The notes under the pieces: model-generated
The model's database searches: none
Told to the model about the DNA's origin: nothing
Seen by the model: only the letters and a program-made list of their open reading frames with translations
Assembly: GCF_039655865.1 (NCBI RefSeq)
Contig: NZ_JBBYXL010000003.1
Span: 372,001-436,000 of the forward strand
Source of the DNA: Prosthecobacter sp. SYSU 5D2
GTDB taxonomy: Bacteria > Verrucomicrobiota > Verrucomicrobiia > Verrucomicrobiales > Verrucomicrobiaceae
Length of the DNA stretch: 64,000 bases
Direction: 5' to 3'
Position numbers and translations under genes: made by a program
Shown here: positions 52,775 through 63,807 of the stretch, one piece after another
Position numbering within the stretch: the stretch's first letter is position 1
Layout: each line of letters starts with the position of its first letter

Positions 52775-54496
52775 ATGCCCCCTGACGGCCCGCCAGCCCC
52801 ACCCGCCCTGCCGCCACAACGCCCCTGGCTGACGTGGATTTTGGGAGCTCTCTTTTTACTCGGGGCAGCCTACTGGCTGGTTGGCGGGCGGACAGTTCAG
52901 TTCCTGCGCTCCCAGGCCGCCATTTATTATGCAGGAAAGGCTCAGGAGCAGATCCGGCAAAAAGACTGGACGTCCGCCGGAAAAGAGCTGGCCCGCGCCC
53001 GCTCCTGGCAGGTCCACCAGCCGCAGGTTTTGCGCGCCTATGCGGATCTGCTCATTGCCACCCGCAGTGACAGCCTCTCGCTCCTCCAGGTCCTGCGCCT
53101 GCTGGAGTCCACCCCGGAGGCCAGTCCAAAGGACCGGCTTCACATCAGCCAGATTCTGATCTCGCTGGGGCACATTGCAGATGCCCGCGCCCAATACGAC
53201 CAGATCCCCGAGGATTTGAAACAAACGCAGGAATCCATGGAACTGCTAGCCACCCTTTATCAAGCCGAAGGCCGCCACGAAGAGGCTGATAAGCTCATGC
53301 GCCACGCCCTGGCCATGACCCCGGGGGACCCAAAGTCCCGCCTGCGCCTTGCCATGCTGGATCACCGGGACAATTTCCCTGAAATCCAGCGGCGCGCCGA
53401 GGCGGAAATATGGGATCTTGCCGTGACGCAGGGTGATGATGTCGGGCTGAAAGCCATTGAATTTTTAACTTCCCAGGCCCGGCTGGACGGGGAGGAAGCA
53501 GAAAAGCTGCTGGCCCTTATCGAACAGCATCCTGATGCCACCCCTGCCACGCGCTATGCCGCCCTTTCCGCCCGCCTGCGTGCAAGGCCCCAGGACCGGC
53601 AAGCCGTGCTGAAAACGGAAGTGCAAAAACTTCAAGGCGCAGGAGTCACCATGCTGGTGCCCGCCGCAGCCTGGCTGCTTCAGGAAAAGCAGCCCCAGGA
53701 GGTACTCAACCTTTTGTCAGAAGATCTCTGCCTGAAATCGGCCCCGCTTTTTCATTCCCGACTCCTCGCCCTGGCGCAGCTGGACCAATGGCCAGAGATA
53801 GAGGCCGCATTGGAAAACCAGGGCAGACTTCCCGTCTCAACTCACTTTTTCCATCTTTGGAAGGCACGCACCGCAGAAAAGCTGGACAAGGGTATCCGCG
53901 CCGTGCGCCATCATCTGAACGCCGCCTTTGCTGAAACACTGGGCGGCCAGGATGAACCCGCTGCCATGATGGCAGCCGAGATGGCGGAGCAGATGCATCA
54001 GTGGGATCTCGCCTCCCGCTTTTACAATGACATTGCAGATCAGCACCCCATCAGCCGCAGCCGCATGCTGGAAAAAGTGTATGTGCTGGCCCTGCGCGGC
54101 AGGGACACTGATGCAGCCCTCCTGGCTGCGGCGGCGCTGGCGGCACTCCAGCCGGAAAACCGGATTTTCAGCCAGCGTCATCTTTACCTCAAACTTCTCG
54201 CCGGACAGGAGATCGAACGCTGGGTGCAAACTGCCCTGAACCTGCCCCCCTCCAACGACGCCACCTCCAGCCTCCTCCGTGCCTTGAGTTCCTACCGCAT
54301 GGGGGATCTGGCCTCTGTCAAAACGCAGCTCAGGACTTTCCCAGATCAGACAGACCTCCCCCCCGGTCAGCGCGCGGTCCACGCGGGTCTGCTGTCTGTT
54401 TGTGGCCAGACAGGCCCCGCCTTCCGGCTGGCAGAAGGCATTCCATCACCCCTGATGCTGCCAGAAGAGCTGATTTTCCTGAAAAGAGCGCTGTGA
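52775..54496 (+). CDS. TPR-repeat protein with N-terminal membrane anchor
   Basis: 573 residues. A Pro-rich start and one membrane helix (LTWILGALFLLGAAYWLVGG, about 17-37) precede roughly 530 residues of helical repeats. Typical TPR pairs are seen in AKAQEQIRQKDWTSAGKELA-type segments and LATLYQAEGRHEEADKLMR near 165-185. The body probably faces the periplasm and acts as a protein-interaction scaffold. The gene lies 29 bases after the double FGE-domain gene and on the same strand, so the two are likely cotranscribed. No function is assigned. Confidence 0.85.
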   Translation: MPPDGPPAPPALPPQRPWLTWILGALFLLGAAYWLVGGRTVQFLRSQAAIYYAGKAQEQIRQKDWTSAGKELARARSWQVHQPQVLRAYADLLIATRSDSLSLLQVLRLLESTPEASPKDRLHISQILISLGHIADARAQYDQIPEDLKQTQESMELLATLYQAEGRHEEADKLMRHALAMTPGDPKSRLRLAMLDHRDNFPEIQRRAEAEIWDLAVTQGDDVGLKAIEFLTSQARLDGEEAEKLLALIEQHPDATPATRYAALSARLRARPQDRQAVLKTEVQKLQGAGVTMLVPAAAWLLQEKQPQEVLNLLSEDLCLKSAPLFHSRLLALAQLDQWPEIEAALENQGRLPVSTHFFHLWKARTAEKLDKGIRAVRHHLNAAFAETLGGQDEPAAMMAAEMAEQMHQWDLASRFYNDIADQHPISRSRMLEKVYVLALRGRDTDAALLAAAALAALQPENRIFSQRHLYLKLLAGQEIERWVQTALNLPPSNDATSSLLRALSSYRMGDLASVKTQLRTFPDQTDLPPGQRAVHAGLLSVCGQTGPAFRLAEGIPSPLMLPEELIFLKRAL

Positions 54497-54521
54497 TCAG
54501 CCTCAGCCGGACAGGCGCTCT

Positions 54522-54980
54522 TTAACCGCCGTAGAAGCTGGCGATTTTTTCATTCACCGAGCGCAGACGGCGGGCGATTGTTTTGCCCACACCGATGAGC
54601 AACCAGGCGGCTGCACGGGGATACTCGTTGATGTAAGACTCCAGGCTCTTCGAATCAATGTACCAAACCTGGCTGAAGTCCACCGCTGTGACTGTGGCGC
54701 TGGCTGCAGAGGGGTCCAAAAGATTGATCTCCCCCACGGTCTCACCTGACTGCACACTGCCCAGCAGTACTTTGTGCCCGGTACGCATGGCGGTGGCATG
54801 AAGCTTGCCCGAAATGATGTAATAGAGCCCCGTTTGGACCATTCCCTCTTCGATCAAATGCTGACCAGGCTGCACGGGGCGGAATTCACCATATCCGCTC
54901 AGGATGTCCCGGTCTTCATCACCGAGGGGTTCAAGAATTCCGAGAGGGGGAAGCTGGGGAGTGGAGAAGTCTGCGCTCAT
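54522..54980 (-). CDS. Cyclic nucleotide-binding-fold protein (CNB only)
   Basis: 152 residues with a single CNB domain: GLYYIISGKLHATAM (beta strands) and GETVGEINLLDPSAASATVTA, the phosphate-binding cassette. Canonical cAMP-binding proteins have 'FGExALL..xPRAATV' with an arginine that contacts the phosphate; here the arginine position reads Ser or Ala. So cyclic nucleotide binding is doubtful and the domain may bind another ligand or none. There is no DNA-binding HTH. It lies convergent with the TPR gene, 25 bases apart. Confidence 0.85.
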   Translation of the reverse strand: MSADFSTPQLPPLGILEPLGDEDRDILSGYGEFRPVQPGQHLIEEGMVQTGLYYIISGKLHATAMRTGHKVLLGSVQSGETVGEINLLDPSAASATVTAVDFSQVWYIDSKSLESYINEYPRAAAWLLIGVGKTIARRLRSVNEKIASFYGG

Positions 54981-55216
54981 TTTTCAGGAGAATTTTAGTT
55001 TTTAGGGGGTCATTCAGGGAATGGCAAGCCTGCTGAATAAGAAAGCATCAAATCAGCCATGCAACGGGCGAAAGGGATGGAAAAGAGCGGGCGTTCTTTG
55101 CTTGCACCTCAGGGGATTGCCATTCTCTGGCCCTCAGCACCTAAATTTTGCTGGATTTCCCAGGTGACCCGTTCAGAATCGACCCTCCTATTCCTCTCCC
55201 AACCTAGAAAACTAAA

Positions 55217-55732
55217 ATGTCCGACATCCATTCCTCCTGCTGCCGCCGCCTTGACCTTGCTTTCGCCAATCTGATCACACGTCTTTGGGTGGCTCTGCGT
55301 CTCTTCATGGCAGGTGTGGACAAGTTTCGTGCGGGTGACGGTGCCGAGGCGACTTTCAACGCCGCCAATTACGAAACCAAGACCAAACTCATCGCGAACC
55401 TGATGACGGAGAACAGCATGCTGCCAGCTTTCCTGCCGCAGGCTGCCATTGAACAATATGCCCACAGCATCGGTTACGTCCTGCTGGCCGTCGGCGCCTG
55501 GGTCGCCATCGGTCTCCTGAGTGAGTTTGCCCTGCTGGCCGCCGGTCTGGCCTTCCTTTCCCTGGGTTTTGGTCTTTCCGCCCTGCCGGATGACATGGAA
55601 CTCACCGCCAACATCGGTGTCGGCATCCTTCTCACAGCCTTTGCCCTTTATACGAACAAGAGTGGTTACCTCTCCCTGGACGGCATCTTTGGCCGGCATC
55701 GCGCCAAGAAGACGGTGATTGTTGAAGGCTGA
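55217..55732 (+). CDS. DoxX-like small integral membrane protein
   Basis: 171 residues. Four membrane segments with the DoxX/TQO_small-type arrangement: LITRLWVALRLFMAGVDKF (residues about 19-37), a loop with NLMTENSMLPAFLPQ, a second helix pair from about 85, and a final helix before the Lys-rich tail. The family includes quinone-linked thiosulfate oxidoreductase subunits and oxidative-stress membrane proteins, but most members are uncharacterised. It precedes the Tat oxidoreductase gene by 32 bases on the same strand, so it may share a transcript and membrane role with it. Confidence 0.72.
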   Translation: MSDIHSSCCRRLDLAFANLITRLWVALRLFMAGVDKFRAGDGAEATFNAANYETKTKLIANLMTENSMLPAFLPQAAIEQYAHSIGYVLLAVGAWVAIGLLSEFALLAAGLAFLSLGFGLSALPDDMELTANIGVGILLTAFALYTNKSGYLSLDGIFGRHRAKKTVIVEG

Positions 55733-55764
55733 TTGCCGCCTCGCATCGTAACCAAAGAGAAGCT

Positions 55765-57252
<1,488 letters not shown>

Positions 57253-57390
57253 TCCGTATCACAGAGCCGAGAACCCAAAGCGGCTTGATTTGCACTTTTC
57301 AGTTCTCAGCCTGCAATATTCCGCCTCATCATCCGTCCTATATCCAGGCTCATTCAGCCTGAACAAAAATCCCCCTACAGTATAGCAAAC

Positions 57391-58053
57391 ATGAAACACA
57401 CGACCCTTGCCTTCGCTGCTATCGCAGCTCTCAGCACTTCCCTTTCCGCCCAGGAAATGGAAGAGATCAAAATCGAATTCCCCAAGCCAATGTTCATTGG
57501 TACTCCGGTCCCGGCCAAGCTGCCGAACCTGGAGCAGCCTGATCCTTCCAAGATCGTCAAATCCTTCCAGGCCCCCAAAGGCACGGTCAACCTGGCCAAG
57601 GACAAGGAAGTGACCTCCAGCGATCCAGCCCCGATCATCGGTGAGCTGACCCTCGTCACCGACGGTGATGCGGACGGTTCCGACGGTTGCTTTGTGGAAC
57701 TCGCCCCGGGCCCGCAGTGGGTCCAGATTGACCTGGGTGCATCCACCAGCATCAACAAGATCGCCATGTGGCATTATCACAAGCAGGCTCAGGCCTACGT
57801 GGACGTCATCGTGCAGGTCTCTGACGACAAGGAATTCAAGACCGGTGTCACCACCCTCTTCAACTCCGATCACGACGATACCCTGAAAATGGGCGCAGGT
57901 GCAGACCCTGCCTACATCGAGACCAATCATGGTCGCGTCATTGACGGCAAAAACACCAAAGCCCAATACGTCCGCCTTTACAGCAATGGCAACACCTCCA
58001 ACGAGATGAACCACTACTGCGAAGTCGCCGTCTATGGCGTTCCTGGGCAGTAA
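57391..58053 (+). CDS. Secreted discoidin (F5/8 type C)-like protein
   Basis: 220 residues. A 20-residue Sec signal peptide (MKHTTLAFAAIAALSTSLSA) is followed by a Pro/Lys-rich linker and then one discoidin-like beta domain from about residue 70: VTDGDADGSDGCFVEL, WVQIDLGASTSINKIAMWHY, and a final QYVRLYSNG and CEVAVYG. These mark galactose/carbohydrate-binding F5/8C modules. It probably binds a sugar or surface polymer outside the cell. It follows the Tat oxidoreductase gene by 138 bases and is followed by a strong terminator. Confidence 0.88.
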   Translation: MKHTTLAFAAIAALSTSLSAQEMEEIKIEFPKPMFIGTPVPAKLPNLEQPDPSKIVKSFQAPKGTVNLAKDKEVTSSDPAPIIGELTLVTDGDADGSDGCFVELAPGPQWVQIDLGASTSINKIAMWHYHKQAQAYVDVIVQVSDDKEFKTGVTTLFNSDHDDTLKMGAGADPAYIETNHGRVIDGKNTKAQYVRLYSNGNTSNEMNHYCEVAVYGVPGQ

Positions 58054-58084
58054 GCCTTCAGGGAGGTTAGTCCCCTTTTGTTTT

Positions 58085-58127
58085 AAAACCGCCGCCAGTT
58101 CGTTCTGGCGGCGGTTTTTTGTTTTTT
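58085..58127 (+). terminator. Intrinsic terminator after the discoidin-like gene
   Basis: AAAACCGCCGCCAG and CTGGCGGCGGTTTT form a perfect 14-base stem with a six-base loop (TTCGTT), followed by a thymine-rich run to 58127. It lies 32 bases after the stop codon. The strand is plus. The minus strand leads into the region downstream of the small membrane-protein gene ending at 58209, with only a four-base T-run, so it may also weakly stop that transcript. Confidence 0.92.
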
Positions 58128-58208
58128 GAAGAGCGCGGCGGCGGAAGGCAATCCAATCGCCAGATTTCGTGAAACTTCATCCCTGACCAAACCCTCAAAG
58201 GGCAGTCT

Positions 58209-58718
58209 TTAATCAGGATTAACCTGCAAGCTGTTCATCGCAGCGGCGGCACCGAACACCATGAGTCCGATCACCATCACGATCCCCAGACCAATTCCAA
58301 CCAGGGTCAGCACACCGATGATTTTCCAGAACGAGCGCTGGGTGTTCAAGGCCATCACCAGGTCAGCAGAGGCACGGCTGACAGCCAGCCTGGCAATCTG
58401 GGTCCCATAGGCCCACAGCTTGACCGCCGGAAAGATATAAAAGAGGGCCATCAAGACATACATGACGGAGACGCCGATCAGAGGACCTGCTTCCGCAGCT
58501 CCCGTCGTACCACTGAAGCCAGCAACAGCGCCCAAGCCCATGGCCAAGCCACTCAGCAGCATGAGAATGGCCGAAATCCAAAGCAGCACCGAAACCAGGC
58601 GCACCCAAAACTTGGTGCGCACAAGCGGAGTGATCACATCTTGGGGCACGGTTTCCATTTCAGTGCCGGAGGATCCAAAGAGATTGGCAGACGGAGACGT
58701 ATAGGGATTGCTTTCCAT
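58209..58718 (-). CDS. Small polytopic membrane protein (DUF5362-like)
   Basis: 169 residues. A polar N-terminal 35 residues (Asn/Ser/Pro-rich) is followed by hydrophobic segments at about 38-68, 78-100 and 135-160, with the middle loop NTQRSFWKI. It matches in layout the DUF5362-type small membrane proteins. Function unknown. It is alone on its strand between a terminator and the nuo operon, with its own upstream region of 168 bases in which a GCCCG/CGGGC hairpin but no promoter could be recognised with confidence. Confidence 0.72.
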   Translation of the reverse strand: MESNPYTSPSANLFGSSGTEMETVPQDVITPLVRTKFWVRLVSVLLWISAILMLLSGLAMGLGAVAGFSGTTGAAEAGPLIGVSVMYVLMALFYIFPAVKLWAYGTQIARLAVSRASADLVMALNTQRSFWKIIGVLTLVGIGLGIVMVIGLMVFGAAAAMNSLQVNPD

Positions 58719-58886
58719 AGTTTAAGTAGGCTGAGGTTGTGACCCAAGCCCGTTTCTGACGGGCGGCTGGGATGAATGCCAGTGTGAAGACATTCCCATT
58801 CAAGGCAATCATCACTTTTGACAGCCCCCTATGTTCCTTGAACACACAGCCCAGGAATCAGCAGACCAGTTTCGTCAGCCGCTGAA

Positions 58887-60356
58887 TCACTTCACTACCA
58901 CCGCTAAGGCTTTCGGAGACAGCAGTTGCTGCAGAGGCTTCGGATAGACGCCCACGGCAATGATGACCACCGCCAGGACCAGAGCACCGGCTTTTGTCCC
59001 CAAGGAGAGACGCAGAGGCTCAAGCGTCTGCGCGTCGCTGGTGTACATGACCAGGATGGTCCGGAAATAATAATAAAAACCGGCGGCCGCACCGATGACT
59101 GCGCAGACCAGCGCGCCCCATGCAGCCTGGTCCACCAAGCCGATGAAGACAAACAGCTTGCCCATGAAACCGGCCGTCAGCGGCAGGCCTGCGAGTGAAG
59201 CCAGGGCAATGGTCATGAGCAGGGCCAGCAGGGGACTGCGTTTGGCCAGGCCCCGGAAATCACGCAGGTCTTCCCCGCCGCCGCTGGCGCGGATGAGGGC
59301 CAAGACCAGGAAGCTGAGGACCGTCATGGGCAGATAGGTGGCCAGATAGAATGCCACCACACCGCCAGAACCAAGGTCAAACCGGGCGGAACCCGCGCTC
59401 AGGGCCAGGAGCAGATAACCCGCGTGGCTGATGCTGGAATACGCCAGCAGGCGCTTGATGCTCGTCTGGAAAATGGCAGGCAGGCTGCCCAGGAGGACTG
59501 TGGCCGCACCGATGATGATCAGCAAGGCGTGCACTTCATTGGCAATGATGGAACCCTGGGCGGTGAAGGCTTCCACTGTACGTGTCAGCACCACAAAACC
59601 GGCCGCTTTGGACCCGACCGAGAGGAAGACCGTCACCGGAATCGGCGCGCCCTGATAGACATCCGGGACCCACATTTGGAAAGGAGCCGCAGCCACCTTG
59701 AAACCCAGGCCTGCAATCAGAAACGCAGCCCCAAGAAGCGCGGCCTGCTTGGAGACTGACCCACCGGCCAGAGCCGCAGAAATGCCCTCAAAACTCAGAG
59801 CTCCCGTGGATCCATAGACCCAGGCAATGCCATAGATCAGCACGCCAGTACTCAGCGCTCCCAGAATCAAATACTTCACCCCGGCCTCCAGCGCCAGATT
59901 GCTCTTGCGGGCAAAAGCGACGAGCACATAAAAAGACACGGTGACCAGTTCCAGACAGACAAACACGGTGACCAGATCCTTGGCGGAAGCCATCCACATC
60001 ATGCCCACGCACACCAGCACCGGCAGACTGAACATCTCGCTGTAATTGCCGCCAGGGGCGAACTTGGTGAGGTAGGTGGCGCTTTCCACCGTCAGCCAAA
60101 GCACGATCAGGGTAATGACCAGGGCAAAGCCTTTGTAGAAGACAGCCAGGGTATCGAGCTGATGAAACGGCTGGATGTAAGCAGGCAGGTCAGCAGCGGA
60201 TTTGGAAGCAAACAGGAACAGCACCAAGGCCAGCGCCACACCGCTGATGCTGATGGTGGACAGAGTGCGGCGGGTGATGGACGGAACCAGAGCCTCCAGG
60301 CTCAGCAGCGCCAGAGCAAAGACGACCAGGAAAATTTCGACGGAGAAAACGGACAT
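58887..60356 (-). CDS. nuoN: NADH-quinone oxidoreductase subunit N
   Basis: 489 residues, about fourteen membrane helices. Core antiporter-like motifs are present: the glutamate-containing FVCLELVTVSFYVLVAF (helix 5), GFKVAAAPFQMWVPDVYQGAP with the conserved lysine, and KRLLAYSSISHAGYLLLAL with the second Lys. It forms part of the proton-pumping membrane arm of complex I. The start follows nuoM by 22 bases; the stop is the operon end in this map. The length is as expected. Confidence 0.97.
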   Translation of the reverse strand: MSVFSVEIFLVVFALALLSLEALVPSITRRTLSTISISGVALALVLFLFASKSAADLPAYIQPFHQLDTLAVFYKGFALVITLIVLWLTVESATYLTKFAPGGNYSEMFSLPVLVCVGMMWMASAKDLVTVFVCLELVTVSFYVLVAFARKSNLALEAGVKYLILGALSTGVLIYGIAWVYGSTGALSFEGISAALAGGSVSKQAALLGAAFLIAGLGFKVAAAPFQMWVPDVYQGAPIPVTVFLSVGSKAAGFVVLTRTVEAFTAQGSIIANEVHALLIIIGAATVLLGSLPAIFQTSIKRLLAYSSISHAGYLLLALSAGSARFDLGSGGVVAFYLATYLPMTVLSFLVLALIRASGGGEDLRDFRGLAKRSPLLALLMTIALASLAGLPLTAGFMGKLFVFIGLVDQAAWGALVCAVIGAAAGFYYYFRTILVMYTSDAQTLEPLRLSLGTKAGALVLAVVIIAVGVYPKPLQQLLSPKALAVVVK

Positions 60357-60378
60357 GGAATCTAAAGAGCTTCGGTTT

Positions 60379-61878
60379 CTACATCGTAGCCACCGTGGCA
60401 GCAGAAAGGGACTTCAGCAGGCCGAGCAGAAGCCAGGGACAGCAACCGACGATGAGCAGGGCTGCGGCGAGAAGGAACAAAGGAATGCGCTGGCTGACGG
60501 CCGGGTCGTTCATGAACAGACCGGCGCTGGCCGTGCCCTGGAAGATGCTCCGGTAAGCACGCAGCATGTAAACCGCAGACATCACCACCCCCCACAGGGC
60601 CAAGATGACCGTCCACTGAAGAGGTCCCAGTTCGCTGCTGCCATCGCTGCCGAAAGCACCCAGGAAGATCATCACCTCACCTGCGAAGTTTGCCAGACCA
60701 GGCAGGCCAATGGAGGCAAAGGTACCGAACATGAAAAGAATGGCAAAAACCGGTGCATGCGAGGCCAGGCCGCCCAGCTTGCCCAGCTCCAGTGTGCCGA
60801 GCTGGATCCGCATCCGGCCGGCCAGGGCGAACAGCAGCGCGATGGAAATGCCATGGGCAAACATGAGCAGCACAGCCCCCTGCAAAGCAAGCTCCGTCCC
60901 TGCGGCGATGCCCAGGAAAATGTAACCCATGTGCATCACTGAGGAATTGCCCAAAATCTGGTCCAGGGACCGCTGGGCAATGGTGACAAAACCCATGATG
61001 AGGATGTTCCCCAGCAGCATGAAGAGCAGCGCCTGCTGCACCCACTCCACCTCAACGCCCTGCGGCAGCAAAGGCATGGCGATGCGGATGAGACCATACA
61101 GGCCGAATTTTTTCAGCACGCCTGCATGCAGCATCGCCACAGGAGTCGGTGCAGTGGCATAGGCAGGGGCGGCCCAGCTATGCAGCGGGAAGAGACTGAC
61201 CAGCGTTCCAAAACCCAGCAGCAGGACAAAGAAGATCATCCCCTGTTTTTCCACCGGCAGCGGTGTGCTGGCGGCCTGGGCCTTCAATGCATTCAGGTCA
61301 AAGGTCAGCTTCTGGCCGCCGCTGTATTCCAGCACCAGCCAGGCAAGACCGGCCAGGAGAACCAGGCTGCCTGCACCGAGATAAATCGTGGTTTTCCAGG
61401 CGACCGCCTTGCGATGCGAATCCTCACCATGACCATAGAGGCCGATCATGAGGAAGGTGGGGATCAGCGCCAGCTCATGGAAGGCATAGATGAAAAAGAT
61501 ATCCGTCGAAAGGAAGGCTCCCAGTGCTCCGCCTGCGATGAGCAAGGAAGCGATATGATAGATCGCGGGTTTTTCCTTGGCGATCTGCCAGACGGCCGCA
61601 AAAGTCACCAGAACGGTCAGCAGCGCCATGATCAGGGAGAATCCGTCAGCCCCCACGCCGAAGGTGATGGCCGGATTCTCCAGCACCACCCGAGCATTTT
61701 TGAAGGCCATGCCTCCGCCTTCGAGCGCGGCTGCATCAAACTGCAGCAGCAGTCCCAGGACGATGACCAGGTTGATGATGGCCGCGCCCACCGAGGTGGC
61801 ACGGGCCGGTGCCCCGAGCCAGATGGCTAGGGCGGCGACGATTGGCAGCAGGATGACGATTTCGAGAACGATGCTCAT
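60379..61878 (-). CDS. nuoM: NADH-quinone oxidoreductase subunit M
   Basis: 499 residues with about fourteen membrane helices. The conserved FIYAFHELALIPTFLMIG segment carries the membrane glutamate, and GFGTLVSLFPLHSWAAPAYATAP near the middle is the antiporter-family helix with Ser where many homologues have Lys. QILGNSSVMHMGYIFLGI follows. Located between nuoL and nuoN with 12 and 22 base gaps, as in typical nuo operons. It would move one proton per cycle. Confidence 0.97.
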   Translation of the reverse strand: MSIVLEIVILLPIVAALAIWLGAPARATSVGAAIINLVIVLGLLLQFDAAALEGGGMAFKNARVVLENPAITFGVGADGFSLIMALLTVLVTFAAVWQIAKEKPAIYHIASLLIAGGALGAFLSTDIFFIYAFHELALIPTFLMIGLYGHGEDSHRKAVAWKTTIYLGAGSLVLLAGLAWLVLEYSGGQKLTFDLNALKAQAASTPLPVEKQGMIFFVLLLGFGTLVSLFPLHSWAAPAYATAPTPVAMLHAGVLKKFGLYGLIRIAMPLLPQGVEVEWVQQALLFMLLGNILIMGFVTIAQRSLDQILGNSSVMHMGYIFLGIAAGTELALQGAVLLMFAHGISIALLFALAGRMRIQLGTLELGKLGGLASHAPVFAILFMFGTFASIGLPGLANFAGEVMIFLGAFGSDGSSELGPLQWTVILALWGVVMSAVYMLRAYRSIFQGTASAGLFMNDPAVSQRIPLFLLAAALLIVGCCPWLLLGLLKSLSAATVATM

Positions 61879-61890
61879 TCCATTCCTCCA

Positions 61891-63786
61891 TCAGTGGCCC
61901 ACAGAGGGCAGGACAAATACAACCACATAAATGACAAGCAGGACGCCCAGCCCCAACAGGAAGGTATATCCCTGCAAGTGACCGCCCTGAAGAACCCGCG
62001 CGGCAGAACCGACACGCGCGGCGAGATAAGCTGGCAGACGTGCCATGATGCCGTCCACGATGAGGTGTTCCAGACCGGCCACAATCCAGGCCACGGCATC
62101 TTGGAAAACTTTCACGATCACCGCATAGATCTCATCAATGTAAAACTTGTTGGCGAACAGCTTGATGTTCAGCGGATCCTGGTTCTTGCCACGATAAAGC
62201 ACGAACCCGGCGCCGGCACCGATGATGAGCGCCACAATGGAGGCAATCATGACCGTCATGTGCGTTTCCGCATGGTTCGGTTTCATCGCTTCAAACAACC
62301 CGGCCAGAGGCACCGAGAAGACGGTCAGACCCGCCAGGATGATCAGCGGCAGGACCATGATGATGGGAGCTTCCACGGAGTGGTGCGCAGAATCGGTCCT
62401 TGGCTTGCCCATGAACACGACCACAAAAAGCCGGGTCATGTAAAAAGCAGTAAGCATGGCTGTAATGACGCCGATCCAAAAAAACGGACTGCCTCCCTTC
62501 ACTTCAAAAGCGAGACCCAAAATGGCCTCCTTGCTCCAGAAACCGCTGGTGATGAAAGGCACGCCCATGAGTGCGGCCGTGCCGATGGCGAAGGTCACAA
62601 AAGTCACCGGCATGTGCTTCATCAGACCGCCCATCTTCCACATGTCCTGCTCGTGGTGGCAGGCATAGATGATGGCCCCAGAGCCCAGGAAGAGCATGGC
62701 CTTGAAGAAGGCGTGGGTGTAAAGGTGGAACATCGCCGGATGTCCCGGACCTGCCTCATGCTGATGCGTGCCCACCTGCATGGCCAGAAGGCCCACCGCC
62801 ATCACCATATAACCGAGCTGGGAAAGAGTGGAATAGGCCAGCACCCGTTTGATGTCATTCTGCTGCGTGGCCATGAGCGCCGCCATCAGGGCTGTGATGC
62901 CGCCGATCCAGGCGATCACCTGCGCGGCATCCGGGGAGGCCTCAATCACAAACGAACAACGGACCAGCATGAAAACCCCGGCGGCCACCATCGTCGCTGC
63001 ATGGATCAGTGCTGAAACAGGTGTCGGACCTTCCATGGCGTCCGGCAGCCACACATGCAGGGGTGCCTGTGCAGACTTGCCCACCGCGCCCATGAACAGA
63101 CACAGGGCCGCCGCCATCATGAATCCAGGACTCGTCGCCGCCACATGATGAAGCGTGCCGTTGGTGAAGCTCGCCCGCAGGCCGTCAGCCCCGGCAAAGT
63201 CCACATTCCCGTGATTCACGGCAAACAGCATCAGGATGCCGATCATGAAACCAAAGTCACCAATGCGGTTGGTAAGGAATGCCTTTTTGGAGGCATCTGC
63301 TGCCGAAGCCTTTTCAAACCAATGTCCGATGAGCAGGTAGGAACTCAGGCCAACCAGCTCCCAAAAAATGAACATCATGATCAGGTTTCCCGCCAGGACG
63401 ATGCCGGTCATCGAAAACATGAACAGCGATAGCGCCCCAAAGAAGCGCACCTTGCCAGCATCCTCTTTCATGTAGCCCAGCGAGAACACATGGACCAGCA
63501 GCCCGATGGAGGTCACGATGAGCATCATCCCCCGGCTCTGCTGGTCAATGAGGGCATCAATGGCGATCTTGATATTCCCTACTGTCAGGAAGGGCAGCAG
63601 CACCGGCGAAGAATCCTGGGAGTGCAACAGCGCCACGCTGATGACAAAACAAACCGCCGCTGATGCGACGGAAAGGAACACACTGGCACCTTTCAGCAGC
63701 TTGTGGCCAAGCAGAACCGTCAGTGCCGTGAAAAGCGGCAGCAGCAGCAACAGTGAGGGGAGGAGGGCGGCTTCCTGGTCGGGCAT
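61891..63786 (-). CDS. nuoL: NADH-quinone oxidoreductase subunit L
   Basis: 631 residues. The conserved helix FWELVGLSSYLLIGHWFEK with the key Glu, GKSAQAPLHVWLPDAMEGPTPVSALIHAATMV with the Lys and His of the proton path, and KRVLAYSTLSQLGYMVMAV are all present. The C-terminus has the long amphipathic helix and final membrane anchor (about 540-631) that brace the membrane arm. Start codon at 63786, 21 bases after the nuoK stop. It is the distal proton-pumping subunit. Confidence 0.97.
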   Translation of the reverse strand: MPDQEAALLPSLLLLLPLFTALTVLLGHKLLKGASVFLSVASAAVCFVISVALLHSQDSSPVLLPFLTVGNIKIAIDALIDQQSRGMMLIVTSIGLLVHVFSLGYMKEDAGKVRFFGALSLFMFSMTGIVLAGNLIMMFIFWELVGLSSYLLIGHWFEKASAADASKKAFLTNRIGDFGFMIGILMLFAVNHGNVDFAGADGLRASFTNGTLHHVAATSPGFMMAAALCLFMGAVGKSAQAPLHVWLPDAMEGPTPVSALIHAATMVAAGVFMLVRCSFVIEASPDAAQVIAWIGGITALMAALMATQQNDIKRVLAYSTLSQLGYMVMAVGLLAMQVGTHQHEAGPGHPAMFHLYTHAFFKAMLFLGSGAIIYACHHEQDMWKMGGLMKHMPVTFVTFAIGTAALMGVPFITSGFWSKEAILGLAFEVKGGSPFFWIGVITAMLTAFYMTRLFVVVFMGKPRTDSAHHSVEAPIIMVLPLIILAGLTVFSVPLAGLFEAMKPNHAETHMTVMIASIVALIIGAGAGFVLYRGKNQDPLNIKLFANKFYIDEIYAVIVKVFQDAVAWIVAGLEHLIVDGIMARLPAYLAARVGSAARVLQGGHLQGYTFLLGLGVLLVIYVVVFVLPSVGH

Positions 63787-63807
63787 GAGCGGGAGATAGG
63801 TTTGCGC

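Noticed and set aside
58741-58766. GCCCG/CGGGC hairpin as a terminator of the nuo operon
   Set aside because: The stem is short and no T-run follows in the minus direction.
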